A stretch of 64,000 nucleotides of DNA. Origin: Histoplasma ohiense. Lineage: Eukaryota > Ascomycota > Eurotiomycetes > Onygenales > Ajellomycetaceae. The stretch lies in contig JAEVHH010000002.1 in the NCBI GenBank assembly GCA_017607445.1, positions 7,966,001-8,030,000 of the forward strand. The letters are read 5' to 3'. The notes under the pieces were generated by a model that saw only the letters and a program-made list of their open reading frames with translations, ran no database searches and was not told the DNA's origin. The first letter of the stretch is position 1. Every line of letters starts with the position of its first letter. Positions 1-10,504 of this stretch are shown here, in pieces. The translations under genes were made by a program, and so were the position numbers.

Positions 1-1515
1 ACAATGATCTCATGTTCTGACATCTCTTCTGATGAGTCAGTAGCTTCCAATCATTGAATTTATGTTGAAAAAGATCACCCCCAGAATCCCAATGTGGATT
101 CTGATGGAATATTATGAAAATCTCAACAAATAGTGTGCAGTAATTGATTAAAGAAAAGTGCATGTGAAGAAACATACATGTCTGTTGTTAATGACACTAC
201 TAATTGCATGATGTTCACAATAGCAGTGAAGTGAGGTTGGATTTTGCATCAGATCAATATAGTAATGATCTATCTACACAGCTGACTTGATAAAACAATT
301 TATATGCAGTAATCTATCAGATTTGAGATGAGAACTCCACATGCAATGATTTGCACTGTCAAAAACTCTCTATATGAATTGAACCCTACTGCTAAAATTT
401 GATACAATTTCCTTACAGTATTACTCTGCAAGAATGGTTTCAAATCTAGTCTGTATGATTCTGCTCTATAATATCATATGTCACACAATCACCTTTATAT
501 GATGATCTATGTGGACAATCTTCATATTATAGCAGAAGATTCAGCAGATGCCAATTGACTAGTTAATATTCTCATCAATAAATTAGAAATTAAGGATTTA
601 AAAGAATCTTTGAAATACTTAAACATGAAAATTGAACATCACTCTGATGATGCTATAAAATTGACATTGAGATGCTATATTGATTGTTTAGTGCAAGATT
701 TCTGCCTAGATGACACTGTCTCTGTCTCTATGCCAATACTTGAAGGGTTGAAGATAGACAATACCCCCATGTCAGAATGAGAAGAAGGGTTCATTAAAGA
801 ACAATATCAACATAAAGTAGAGTGCTTGCAGTATCTGACAGTCAAATTATGCTCAGATATCACATGAGCAGCATCTCTACTAGTGCAGAAGAATACTGCA
901 TCTACATCTAAGATGTGAAGAGCTCTTCTTTATATCATACAATATCTAAAAGAAATGAGTGATCTTGACATCTTATATAAAGACTTCAAGAATGAGATTG
1001 ATGAATTCCCCAACACATTATATCTGCTGATAGATTATACAGATTCAGATTGAGCAGAACTGTTGAACAGTGAACACAAATCTACTTCAGACTTTATATT
1101 CAAGTTAGCAGATGCATCAATTTCATGATGTTCATTCAAACAATTTTGTGTTTCTTTAAGTTCAAATGAGGCAGAATATGTGGCACTTAGTGAAGCAGTA
1201 CATGAAGCAATGTGGTTGTGCAATATGATGATGAAACTAGAATTCATTACAGCAAAGAACTCCTTGTCTATCAGAGCAGATAATAAAGATTCAATTGATC
1301 TAGCTATCATTGCCACAATCACAGCACACAGCAAGCATATCAACACTCACTTCCACTATTCTCACACACAATTGAATGAAGGTGTTATTTCTATTAAACA
1401 CATTTCCACTGAGGATATGATGGCAGACAGATTAACCAAACCTCTGAGCACAGTGGCATTTAGACATTTTATTGATTTACTAGAACTTTTCACTGATAAC
1501 AGCGAGAATGATTAA
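1..1515 (+). pseudogene. Ty1/copia polyprotein, C-terminal half (RT end and RNase H), decayed
   Basis: The element enters from outside the window. Read with in-frame TGA/TAG codons treated as damage, the plus strand gives the copia reverse transcriptase core (SLYEL near 370; YVDN near 510, where the family has YVDD). It then gives the copia RNase H block with EAEYVALSEAV at about 1170-1205, a DNKDSI motif near 1280 and ADRLTKPL near 1430, ending at a stop at 1513-1515. The last 111 codons (1180-1515) are open. TGA replaces expected Trp or Arg codons repeatedly, and the second catalytic Asp of YVDD is Asn (GACGAT to GACAAT, a CpG to CpA change), so this copy cannot encode active RT. Family is certain; the domain limits are approximate. 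Confidence 0.9.
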
Positions 1516-1612
1516 ATTTCTATATGTAGCATGATTTTGGGATGATCCAAGTTGAGATAGCTAGCATGGAAGATTCGTAGGAACACATCACACACGTTGG
1601 CGCGTGGGGGGG

Positions 1613-2455
1613 TGTTGGGCACTAGTTGCCCAGGCGGCCCTCCACCGCACGTGATTACCCCTATATAGTTAGCTAGCGATCGCACAATGAGAAGATTAAC
1701 CATCCCACATATCTTAGATATCAATCTGATGATATGATTGGTGGAGATATCACCCCTATCTAGTGCTGTCAATCAATTTGCCTCTGCCAACCTATCTACT
1801 GCTGCTAATCTATCGCCGCTGCTAAGCTATTCCTCGCTGCTAAGCTATCGCCGCTGCCAACCTATCTACCTAGGTATTGCTGCAAGCTATCCCTCGCTGC
1901 TTAGCTATCGCTGCCAACCTCTCTATTGCTGCAAGCTATCCCTCACTGCTAAGCTATCACAGCCAATCTATTGCTGCTAATCTATCGCTGCCAATCTATC
2001 TACCGCGGCGAATCTATCTATCGCTGCCAATTTATCTACCACTGCCAATCTATCTATCGCTGCCAATCTATTGCTGCCAATCTATCGCTGCTAATCTATC
2101 GCTGCTGCCAATCTATCTTTCGCTGCTAATCTATCGCCGCTGCCAATCTATCCCTCGCTGCTAAGCTATCCCTCACTGCTAAGCTATCTCTCGCTGCTAA
2201 GCTATCCCTCACTGCTAAGCTATCTCTCGCTGCTAAGCTATCCCTCACTGCTAAGCTATCCCTCGCTGCTAAGCTATCCCTCACTACTAAGCTATCTATC
2301 ACTGCTAATCTATCGCTGCCAACCTATCTATCACTGCCAATCTATCTATCGCTGCTAATCTATCGCTGCTAATCTATCGCTGCTAATCTATTGCTGCTAA
2401 TCTATCGCTGCCAACCTATCTACCGCGGCGAATCTATCTATCACTATCATTACTA
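1613..2455 (+). mobile_element. Putative 3' LTR of the copia element (start clear, end uncertain)
   Basis: A purine run (GTGGGGGGG, 1604-1612) directly precedes TGTTGGGC at 1613, the usual polypurine tract plus TGTTGG start of a copia LTR, about 100 bp after the pol stop. A TATA-like CTATATAG lies near 1660-1670. This segment keeps CpG sites (GGCGGCC, CCGCACGTG, GCGATCGC), unlike the pol upstream. Most of the LTR is the minisatellite listed separately. I cannot fix the 3' end because no second LTR copy is in the window; I stop at the end of the tandem array. Confidence 0.45.
1766..2450. repeat. Minisatellite of CTATC-GCTGC(C/T)AA units
   Basis: Degenerate short tandem repeats built from AATCTATCGCTGCC and AGCTATCCCTCGCTGCTA units, about 14-18 bp each, alternating between subtypes over roughly 680 bp. 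Apparent ORFs through it (for example 1877-2164) are simple Leu/Ser/Tyr repeats and not genes. The same repeat occurs in inverse orientation at 48105-48215. Confidence 0.9.
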
Positions 2456-3487
2456 GTTCAAAATAGAACTAGAGCATAAATACACTAAACTTCTTTTGAT
2501 AGGTAATGATTTTTGATAATGCTCATAGCATTATATCATCTATATAGGGTAAATCATGGTCCCATTTGGTCCCATTTTAACAAAATGGGATCAAATGGAA
2601 CCAGAATCAGTAATTTATAAGAAGAACATGACCTGGGACTAGATTTATAATATAAACAGTGTAAAGTGACTAATTTAATAAACACTATATAGGACCAGGA
2701 CTAAGAAATTTGATAATGGAACTGAAGAAATATTTAGTCTCAGTTCCATGCATGGTCACACAGCCAGTCTACTCAATACTTCTTCTGATACTCATATATT
2801 ATCAGCACTCATTTTGAATGCAGAGATATAGACAAATGTCTATCTCACAAAACATTTGTCTTCTCACTTCTCTTCTCCCCCATCAATCTACTCATTCTCT
2901 GATATATTCAATAAAGAAAGACATTTCCTCTCATCTTCTTCTCCCACTTCTCCACCATTCAAGGCACCCTCTCCCTCTGCTCCACAGACATCAGTGGTAA
3001 ATTGACAAAGAAAGCAGATATCATGAATACTGCTGCAGTCATCAGTGTCTTCACAATCTTCTTCATTGACTTCTCAGTCAACTTTCTCTCTGTCACAGAG
3101 CTCTCAGAGCTCATCACTCTCAAAACTCTCTTCTTCACATTCTTCTCTTTCTCTAACATCTTTACTCTGAAAGAAACAGATACAATCACTGTCTTCATAA
3201 TCTGCATCTCTGTGAGCTCAGCTGCTGCTCAGTGCTGAGACCACAGAGCATTCATCTCTGCTCTACTCTGAGCAGACAGCATTGCCAGATGAGATGTGTT
3301 CAATTGTTTTATCAAACAATAAAAAGAACTTTTGTGACTGGTCATATTCTTCTCAGCTGCCACCCCCATGAAGATAAATACTCACCCATGCATAATACAC
3401 CTCAGAAGAGGTGTATCACATATCTAGCATCATTATCAGTATATCAACATTACTAATGACATCACTTATCTATCCAAACACAAATTC
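2456..3487. other. Unassigned repeat-derived DNA with two hairpins
   Basis: CpG-poor, mutated sequence with no domain I recognise. It holds a long inverted repeat at 2557-2603 (22-bp arms, 3-nt spacer) and a 10-bp-arm hairpin at 2716-2749 (ATGGAACTGA/TCAGTTCCAT). Ser-rich short frames at 2818-3460 have no recognisable motif and look like decayed element DNA. Confidence 0.5.
2557..2603. repeat. Inverted repeat, 22-bp arms
   Basis: Arms 2557-2578 and 2582-2603 pair with two mismatches around a 3-nt spacer (AAC). Each arm is itself a doubled (T)GGTCCCATTT motif. The two mismatches are a C->T within CC and a G->A within GG, the same signature seen in the surrounding repeats, so the arms were probably identical once. 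Confidence 0.75.
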
Positions 3488-3501
3488 AGAAAAAAGAAAA
3501 G

Positions 3502-3821
3502 CAATAAAGTGTAAGAAGAAACTTTTTGCTACAATAATGCAGTTAAAGCTTGAATATGAATATTTCAAATCATATTTAGCAAAGTTTAAAGATGATTTAA
3601 ATGATCTATATTCAGATTGTCAGTTATATGAAAATCCAGAGCATCTTCTGTTACTTTGTACAAAGTATTCAGAACTAAAATTGAGACTGAGAGAGAAGTA
3701 TCAACTGAATCAGTTAAGTTTGAGTTTGTTATTCAATACAAAAGCTGAAAATATGTTCTTAATTGAATATTTAAATGAGTCAAATATTGCTACAAGAGCT
3801 TTTTTGAATAGTGTCACTTGA
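3502..3821 (+). pseudogene. LINE E pol C-terminus (post-RNase H tail)
   Basis: This is an open frame of about 105 codons into the stop at 3819-3821. It contains FKSYLAKF, a DCQLYENPEHLLLLCTKYSE block and SNIATR near the end. That is the Cys/His-bearing tail (C...PEHLLL.C..Y) that follows RNase H in fungal I/Tad-type LINEs. The second copy (49004-49288, minus) matches it closely. The frame lacks all catalytic domains because the copy is 5'-truncated. It converges with the antisense ORF at 3918-4202. Confidence 0.8.
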
Positions 3822-3917
3822 TGATATTTAGATCAGTTGTTTTTGTTTATTTTATTTTAATCTTTTCTTTAACTTTGTTTATTGTTAATTTTCATTTGTT
3901 TCAAGCAGTTTGCTTTA

Positions 3918-4202
3918 TTATTTGTTGATAATAGTCATTGCAAATGTTTTTTCTTTTCTGTTGTTTTTTAATAGCTGCTGTCTTTTATAATATTTATTTC
4001 CTTTGTTTTGAAGTTGAGTTGTGCTAACCCATTGACATTCTTTTGATTTTATTTTTGAATTGAATAGTTTGAATAGTTGTTTGATTCTGGGCTGGAATTC
4101 TGTTAATGCATGTGTCAAATTGTTTTTGTATATTAGAATATTCTTGATTTGAAAAATTCTGAAGTATTTCAGGTAGATGTCATAGTCACTGACTGTATAC
4201 AT
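3918..4202 (-). CDS. Antisense ORF in the 3' region of LINE E (copy 1)
   Basis: This 94-codon frame starts with ATG at 4202 and runs against the LINE pol. Its N-terminus (M-Y-T-V-S-D-Y-D-I-Y-L-K-Y-F) is nearly identical to that of the 107-codon ORF at 48599-48922 in the other LINE E copy. Similarity continues through an EFQPRIKQLF block near residue 40 and then fades into Lys/Asn-rich sequence. I recognise no domain. The shared start codon and frame in two diverged copies suggest coding, but DNA-level homology of the parent element could produce the same picture. Whether it is expressed is unknown. Confidence 0.4.
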   Translation of the reverse strand: MYTVSDYDIYLKYFRIFQIKNILIYKNNLTHALTEFQPRIKQLFKLFNSKIKSKECQWVSTTQLQNKGNKYYKRQQLLKNNRKEKTFAMTIINK

Positions 4203-4247
4203 CTATAATTGAAGAATAATAATAATAATAATAAGAAAAAAGAAAAG

Positions 4248-4969
4248 AAAGAAAATGGAAAAAAAGAAATAAAAATCAAAGAGAAACACTCATGAGTTTG
4301 CAGGATTTTCCTGCAGAGACACAAGTCTCACAACACTTTCAGACATTTAATCTCAACATACATCAAAAGTCAACATCTCTCAGCTTGAAGGCACAACATT
4401 CACACAGAATTCAACTGTTGTGTGTCACATGATTAGAGCTAAACCTAGAGCAATATAACAAGTGAAAAGCAAATGATGCTATACAGAAACAAGCTAGTGG
4501 CACATGTGACCACACTAATAACATCACTGACAGAGAACACCAGCAATAATATGTGATAAGTGCCAACCAGAGAACAACTTATTTAAAATCAGAATAGTCA
4601 AGAGAGCTCATATCAATGAAAAGAGAAAGAGAGAGAGAACTGATGAAAATTTAAAAAAATTTTTTATTGAAGACAAAAAATCACAGCAGAAAGACAAGAA
4701 GCTTTGATGATGATTAAGTTAAAAAAAAAAGAAATCTTCATGAAGAAAGAAATTCTTTTTGCTTCTCTGCACACAACCTCTGACAATCAAAGAATCCATC
4801 AATTCCACCTCATTAAGAAATCAATAACAATGTGTATACAAGCTATCTAGAGGACACAATCAATACACTGCTAGCAACAAACAGCACTTACAATACAGAA
4901 ATGCAATTATCTACTAGCAAGCAATCTATACAATCACTGAGAACAGCTCTTATAAAAAAGAGAGACAAT
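4248..4969. other. Unassigned AT-rich repeat-derived DNA
   Basis: There is no ORF with a recognisable domain and no similarity that I can see to the other elements in the window. It is CpG-poor and contains A-rich and GA-rich runs (4620-4740). It ends where the family B LTR begins. Confidence 0.5.
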
Positions 4970-5239
4970 TGTAATGCACTCATTTATTATTTTCTTATTG
5001 TATATTATCTTCACTTATAATTACCTCTTTCCATTACACTTTTGCTACCACTATTTCTATATGTATATATATATTGATGTATGTATTTCGCACATCTTCT
5101 TTCTCTTTCTTTTCTTCCTTAGCAATTAGCTACACTATATTACACTACTATATTACACTCTACAATATACTACTATTATCTCTGCTATGCTATAAACTAT
5201 TTTCTACTGTTACTCTTCACACTGTCACTACATCTCACA
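4970..5239 (+). mobile_element. LTR of family B
   Basis: It begins TGTAATGCACTC and ends ACATCTCACA and is the same LTR as 50941-51211 (inverse) and 53138-53299 (partial). It abuts truncated element A1 at 5240. The 5-bp flanks (ACAAT left, GTTCT right) do not match, so the junction with A1 probably reflects a later deletion. Confidence 0.85.
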
Positions 5240-8200
5240 GTTCTTTACTGTTTGTATCATTCTCTCAGTAGCTTCATCAGTCTCTGAGTAATATACTGTT
5301 GATAACTTTTGTTCAATTCTTAATAATTGACATACACAGACTCAGAGTGCACTAATGAATTGACTGTCTCTATCTGACACAATGAATGAAGGCAGATCAT
5401 GTATTCAATAGAACAGATTTCTGACAAAAGCATCTGCAACTACTTCAATATTCATCTTATCACAGAGCTGTAGTATTACACTCTTGCTGAGTTGATCAAC
5501 AATGACTAGAATGTTTGTAGAACCTCTGCTTTTGAGTAAGAAAACTGCAAAATTGATAGCTATATCACATCAAATTTGATTGAAGACAGATAGAGACTTC
5601 ACATCATGCTGTCACTGAGCTGCAGTGATCACAGTTGTGTACAAACCAGTGTATATCTATTGATATATCTAGTCAGTAGAATTCTCAGATGATGATGTTG
5701 TACATGATTTTACATTCTGAGTGTTCAGTCATCAGTGAGTCATGAATTTCTTGCATAATCTGTGTTTGTAGAGATTCTGAATCAGAGATTCATTGTCTAT
5801 CTCAAAAGTGTAAGCAGTTGTTATCATTGATTGAATATGCTGAGATATCTGTTCTTGAGTATACATCTGCAGAGAATCAGAGTGCTTTGCTTCATACAGT
5901 TTCAGTGATTTGTTGTCAGAATTCATCTGTTTCTGTTACTAGTCTTCATTCTTCTTTAAGTGAGGGTTCTTGAGCTTGGAACTGATTGATATATACATAA
6001 GATTCATCTGATTGTGTAGAACTTTCTATGATTGCAGAGTTGATTAATCAATACTCTCAGTGTTTTAATCTGTTGTTCAAGTCATCAGATGATATATTTT
6101 GTTTTTGACAGAACAGAGCATCTGCAAGAGTGTTCTCTACTTCAGATCAATAACAAATTGTGAATAAAAAACAGCTAAGAAACAATGATCAACATATATG
6201 TATTTCAGTGAGCTTATAAGTGATTGTGAAGTATTCTAAGTTCTTATAATCAGTCACAATCTCAAACTTCTCAACACTCATAAGTTCAGACTTCCATTCT
6301 TCAAAGCATTATATAATCACTAGAAGCTTTTTATCATAGATCTCATAGTTGCATTCAGCAGATGACATCTTTTTTGAAATGAAGACACAAGATTATAGAA
6401 CATCTTTATTATTATATTGTATTAGTACTTCATCTACTACATAATCTGAGATGTCTGTTTCAAGAATTGTATGCTTATTCAGATTGAATGATTGCAGTAT
6501 TGAAGCATTTGTGAATATACATTTCAGCTTCTTGAATACTGCATCTGCTTTATCAGTTCATTGAAATACAGCATATTTTCAGATCAGATCTGTCAGTGAT
6601 TGTATGATATCAGAGAAGTCTTTGATAAATCTTCAGTAGAAATTGATGAATTCTAGAAAGCTTCTAATTTCTTTTACTGAGACTGATGTCTTTGAGTTGA
6701 GAATTGCTTTCATCTTCTTAGAATTCATGTGTACATCTTTTTCAGCTTTGATGATGAATTCTAGATAGGTTGTAGACTTGATTTCAAAGTCACATTTATC
6801 AATGTCCACTTACAGTCTGACTTTTTATAGATGATCAAGCACTTGTTGTATGTGCTTGCAATGCTCAGTAAGCAGTTCATTGATGAAGATCAGAATATCA
6901 TTCATGAACACTGAGACAATCTCATTAAGCAAATCTTATAGAGCTCAGTTAATGTATTTCTGAAACATGCTCAGAGCATTTGCTAATCCAAAGAGAGTCA
7001 CTATTCATTCATATAATTCATAACACATATGAAAAACAGTTAGCCATTCATCATCTTCATTAATTCTTATCTTATAGAAGGCTGCAGAGATGTCAAGCTT
7101 TGTAAATCATTTTGCTTTTTCTATTTGTTTGAGTGTTTTGTTGATGAGTGGAAGAGAGTATCAATTCTTTCACATAATCTTGTTAAGTTCTTGATAATCA
7201 ACACAGAATTATAAGTCTTTTTCTGATTTCTTCACAAACAGTACAGATGCTGCAGCAGATGAGTTGCTAACACAAATGAAGTCTTTGTTCAGTAGTTCAT
7301 TGAGTATTTTTCATAGAATGAAAAGCTTGTTGCATAATATGCTGTAGAGAGAATCTCAGAGTGATTGTGAATTCTTATCATTTTTCTTGATGAGCTCAAT
7401 TATATGATCTATATCAGATTCTCAGTGAGAAGAAAGCTTTTCAGCTTCTTTCTCATTGAATATATCTGTGAAGTCTTTGTACAAGTTAGATAGTTTCTTG
7501 CACAGTTTCTTGAAGTCTTTGAGTTCTAACCTTTCTAACACTTTTTTGATATTCATCATACTAGCAGTGAACACTTGGACATTCTTCTTCTCATGCACTT
7601 GATAGATTAGTAGTTTGTACACTTTCACTGATATCTGAATGAGATCAACAGTTCTATCAACATTCTTCTTATAAACACAGTCATCTTCTGAAAAAATAAG
7701 ACAGCAGTTGCATATGTTCAACAAGATTTCAAATTCTGTGAGTTATGATAGACTGAGCATTAGATTGTACTTAAGATCTTGTATTTTATATGTATATATA
7801 TTCTTTTTCTCATATCCTTCTACATTGACATTAAATCTTACCATGTTGTAGAAGGTGGATTCACTGAGGCTGTCAAATCCACTAAGTTTATACAGTTTGA
7901 AAAAGAGGATACACTGAAGCTTATGCTTCTCAACCAGCTGAATGTCTATAATAGCATAGTGAAGAAAACCACTGTCTATCATTGCTCATATGTTGACTAA
8001 GTTATTTACAATGACAGAGATTATGATTGCATTCATTTGTATCTTCTACTCAAATCTTCAGCTAGCTTTCTGCTTCTTAAGCTCTCATCTATATTTTAGA
8101 GTGAGAGCTTGTCTTTTCTCTGTTCTTACTTGTCCACAGATGACACAGCATTCACATATGTGAAGAGTTTATTCAGAGCAATCATATTCAGACATTGATT

Positions 8201-8649
8201 TGCAAAGTGTTCTGACTTGTCACAGTGTATGCAGACTTCTCTGATGATTTGATTGATGACATTCTTCTCTGAGACATTGAGAACTTTTGAGTGACTTGTA
8301 TTTATATATGAAACTCAGTTCATTGATTCTGATTCAGAGGCAGGGGGTGCTGTGGAGCAGTTCAGAGTGTACACATTTGTTCAGCAGAATCCTCTGCAAT
8401 TTTGAAGTGTGTGAAACTGAGACAGATCATTGTTCAACAGACAAAGATCAGTGCAGAATTTGCTGTATATTGAGAGCTTCAGACACTCTATACTTCAGTT
8501 ATACAACTGAAAGTTCAAATTCTTGAACAATATATTTATTTTGATAACATTGTCTCAGTCTTGCTCATCTGCTTTTAGAAGCTTGTGATCAAATTCAGAA
8601 AGATAAGTTGTCAACATAATATTCATCTGACAAGTCTGATTAAGCCAGT
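5240..8649 (-). pseudogene. Ty3/gypsy A1, part 1: pol and part of gag, minus strand
   Basis: Reading from 8649 down gives the Gag C-terminal half with a CCHC knuckle (C-I-H-C-DKSE-H..., near 8200-8245), then an aspartic protease (MIDSGFLHYA, start 7982) and a spacer ORF (7422-7724). Next come RT (FMND near 6900 where active enzymes have xxDD), RNase H, and integrase running out at 5240. TGA replaces Trp and CGA-Arg codons throughout. Its 3' end and 3' LTR are missing at the family B LTR. The rest of this copy (N-terminal gag, leader, 5' LTR) resumes at 22001, because the plus-strand A element 8650-21995 was inserted into its gag with CCAGT duplicated on both sides. Confidence 0.88.
8645..8649. 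repeat. Target-site duplication CCAGT (left)
   Basis: CCAGT lies immediately before the LTR at 8650 and is repeated at 21996-22000, immediately after the LTR ending at 21995. Joining the sequence outside these sites restores a continuous gag, as in the A5 copy near 28930. Confidence 0.9.
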
Positions 8650-9183
8650 TGTGATGGATTAGCATTTATTAATAATTAACTTACACAATCAACTTCTTTT
8701 CTGCACCCACTTGTTTCTGACTGTTGTGATCTTGTGTAACTCTTGATGTTCTTTCATTTCATGCTCTGTGTTTATCTAGTTTCTAACAATTCTTCTGTAT
8801 AGCTTTTAATATTCTTCTGCTCTGTGCTCTGTGCTTGTATAGTCTCTAATGATTCTTCTGTATAGCTTCTAACATTCTTCTGCTTCATGTTCTGTGCTTG
8901 TGTAGTCTCTAACAATTCTTTTATATATCTTTCAATGATTTCTCTGCTTCATATTCTGTGCTTGTGCAGTTTCTAATGATTTTTATGTGTATCTTTTAAT
9001 GTTCTTCTGCTCTGTGCTTCACTGTGGAGTGGCTTCTGATATTCTTCTGTCTCAAACTTCTCTTTATAAAAATCTTCTTTGTACAATCTTTTCTTCTGAT
9101 TTCTTTTCTCTTTCTTTTCTTAATCAATTTATAATCTGTAATTAGAATAGTATCAAATTGTTAATTGAAGTACATCTGTTATA
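8650..9183 (+). mobile_element. 5' LTR of the outer A element
   Basis: It starts TGTGATGG (TGTGACGG in young copies) and ends TTATA (young: TTACA), 534 bp. It contains the internal 63-bp tandem units typical of this LTR and a strongly conserved tail (TTAATCAATTT.TAATCTGTAATTAG). No CpG remains. Confidence 0.9.
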
Positions 9184-9518
9184 TTATGAATTGATTCTTC
9201 TGTGTTTAAGACTCAAGTGCTTTATTATTAGTTCTTATGTCTGAGTGTGTTGTTATCAGTTCTTACACTCAAGTGTGTTGTTTACAGATCTGAGTGTCTA
9301 GTCATTACAAAAGATTTCTTGTGAGCTCAAGTGCTTTTATCATTAGTTATATAGACTGTTGTGTCTAAGTATCTGAGACATAATCAACTGTGTTCTATGA
9401 AGAGGCCTGAGTGTCTACAAACTGTAATGCTATGAATAGCATTCACAAAGAAGCTTGATAAGCTTAGCACTGCAATACTGTGAATAGTGTCTGTGAGAGA
9501 ACTGAGTGTCTATAAATA
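9184..9518 (+). other. Leader of the outer A element
   Basis: Untranslated leader between the LTR and gag, made of imperfect repeats of a CTCAAGTGTNTTGTTATNAGTTCTTAC-type unit and related GAGTGTCTACAA motifs. It matches 10126-10470 of A2 and the inverse of 22510-22855 and 29440-29776. It is cut at 9518 by the LTR of the minus-strand copy A3. Confidence 0.8.
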
Positions 9519-9591
9519 TGTAACAGGCGTACTTCGATTAACGATCTAGCACTATTCTAATACAGATTACAAATTGATTAAAGAAAGAAAG
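9519..9591 (-). mobile_element. LTR of minus-strand copy A3, part 1
   Basis: It starts TGTAACAGGCGTACTTCG, the inverse of the LTR end. It is interrupted after 73 bp by element A2 and continues at 16279-16738; the two parts together give 533 bp. It keeps some CpG (GGCGTACTTCGATTAACG). Confidence 0.88.
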
Positions 9592-10125
9592 TGTGACGGG
9601 TTAGCACTTATTAGTAATTAACTTACGCAATCAACTCCCCTTCTGCACCCACTCATTTCTGACTGTTGTGACCTTATGTAACCCTCAATGTTCTTTCACT
9701 CTGTGCTCTGTGCTTGTGTAGTTTCTAACAATTCTTCTGTGTAGCTTTTAATGTTCTTCCATTTCATACTCTGCACTCACAAAGTCTCTAATGATTCTTC
9801 TGTGTAGTTTCTAACATTCTCTCACTCTGTGTTTTACATTTATATAGTCTCTAACAATTCTTCTGTGTAGCTCTCAATGATTCTTCTGCTTCATGCTTCA
9901 CATTTGTGTAGTTTCTAACAATTCTTCTGTGTAGCTCTTAATGTTCTTTCACTTCATATTTCACTGTGAAGCAGCTTCTGATATTCTTCTGCTCTGAACT
10001 TCTCTTTATAAGAACTCTCTTCATATAATCTTTTTTTCTGATTTCTTTTCTCTTTCTTTTCTTAATCAATTTGTAATCTGTAATTAGAATAGTATCAAAT
10101 TGTTAATTGAAATATGTCTGTTACA
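9592..10125 (+). mobile_element. 5' LTR of A2
   Basis: It begins TGTGACGGGTTAGCAC and ends TCTGTTACA. Terminal inverted repeats are TGT(G/A)ACGGG type. It carries five 63-bp tandem units. Confidence 0.92.
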
Positions 10126-10504
10126 TTATAAATTGATTCTTCTGTGTTTAAAACTCAAGTGTTTTGTTATTAGTTCTTACATCTGAGTGTGTTGTTATCA
10201 GTTTTTACACTCAAGTGCATTGTTTACAGATCTGAATGTCTAGTTGTTACAAAAGATCTCTCATGAATCTGAGTGTTCTTATTGTTAGTTATATAGACTG
10301 TTGTGTCTAAGTGTCTGAGACACAATTGACTGTGTTCTATGAGATCTGAGTGTCTACAAACTGTAATACTGTGAATAGTGTTCATGAAGAAGCTTGACAA
10401 AGCTTAGCACTGCAACACTGTGAATAGTGTCTGTGAGAGAACTGAGTGTCTACAAGTATTTCTTTTTCTTTTTTTTTTATTATTACATGTTCTTAGATAT
10501 TGAA

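Larger units (their letters stand above)
3502..4233 (+). mobile_element. LINE E copy 1, 5'-truncated, with 14-bp target duplication
   Basis: The segment is homologous to the reverse complement of 48571-49937 and holds only the 3' end of a non-LTR retrotransposon. It starts inside the C-terminal part of pol, passes an AT-rich 3' region, and ends in an (AAT)n tail at about 4214-4233. The 14-bp string AGAAAAAAGAAAAG occurs at 3488-3501 and again at 4234-4247, directly flanking the element. 5' truncation, a simple-repeat tail and an A-rich duplication together are the hallmark of target-primed reverse transcription. The duplicated string is low-complexity, so a small chance of coincidence remains. 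Confidence 0.85.

Noticed and set aside
1766..2450. CRISPR-like array
   Set aside because: Units are contiguous and degenerate with no unique spacers, in a eukaryotic genome; this is a minisatellite.
4970..5239. Family B LTR as a clean solo insertion into element A1
   Set aside because: The flanking 5-bp sequences differ and A1's 3' part is missing beyond it, so a deletion or rearrangement is more likely.
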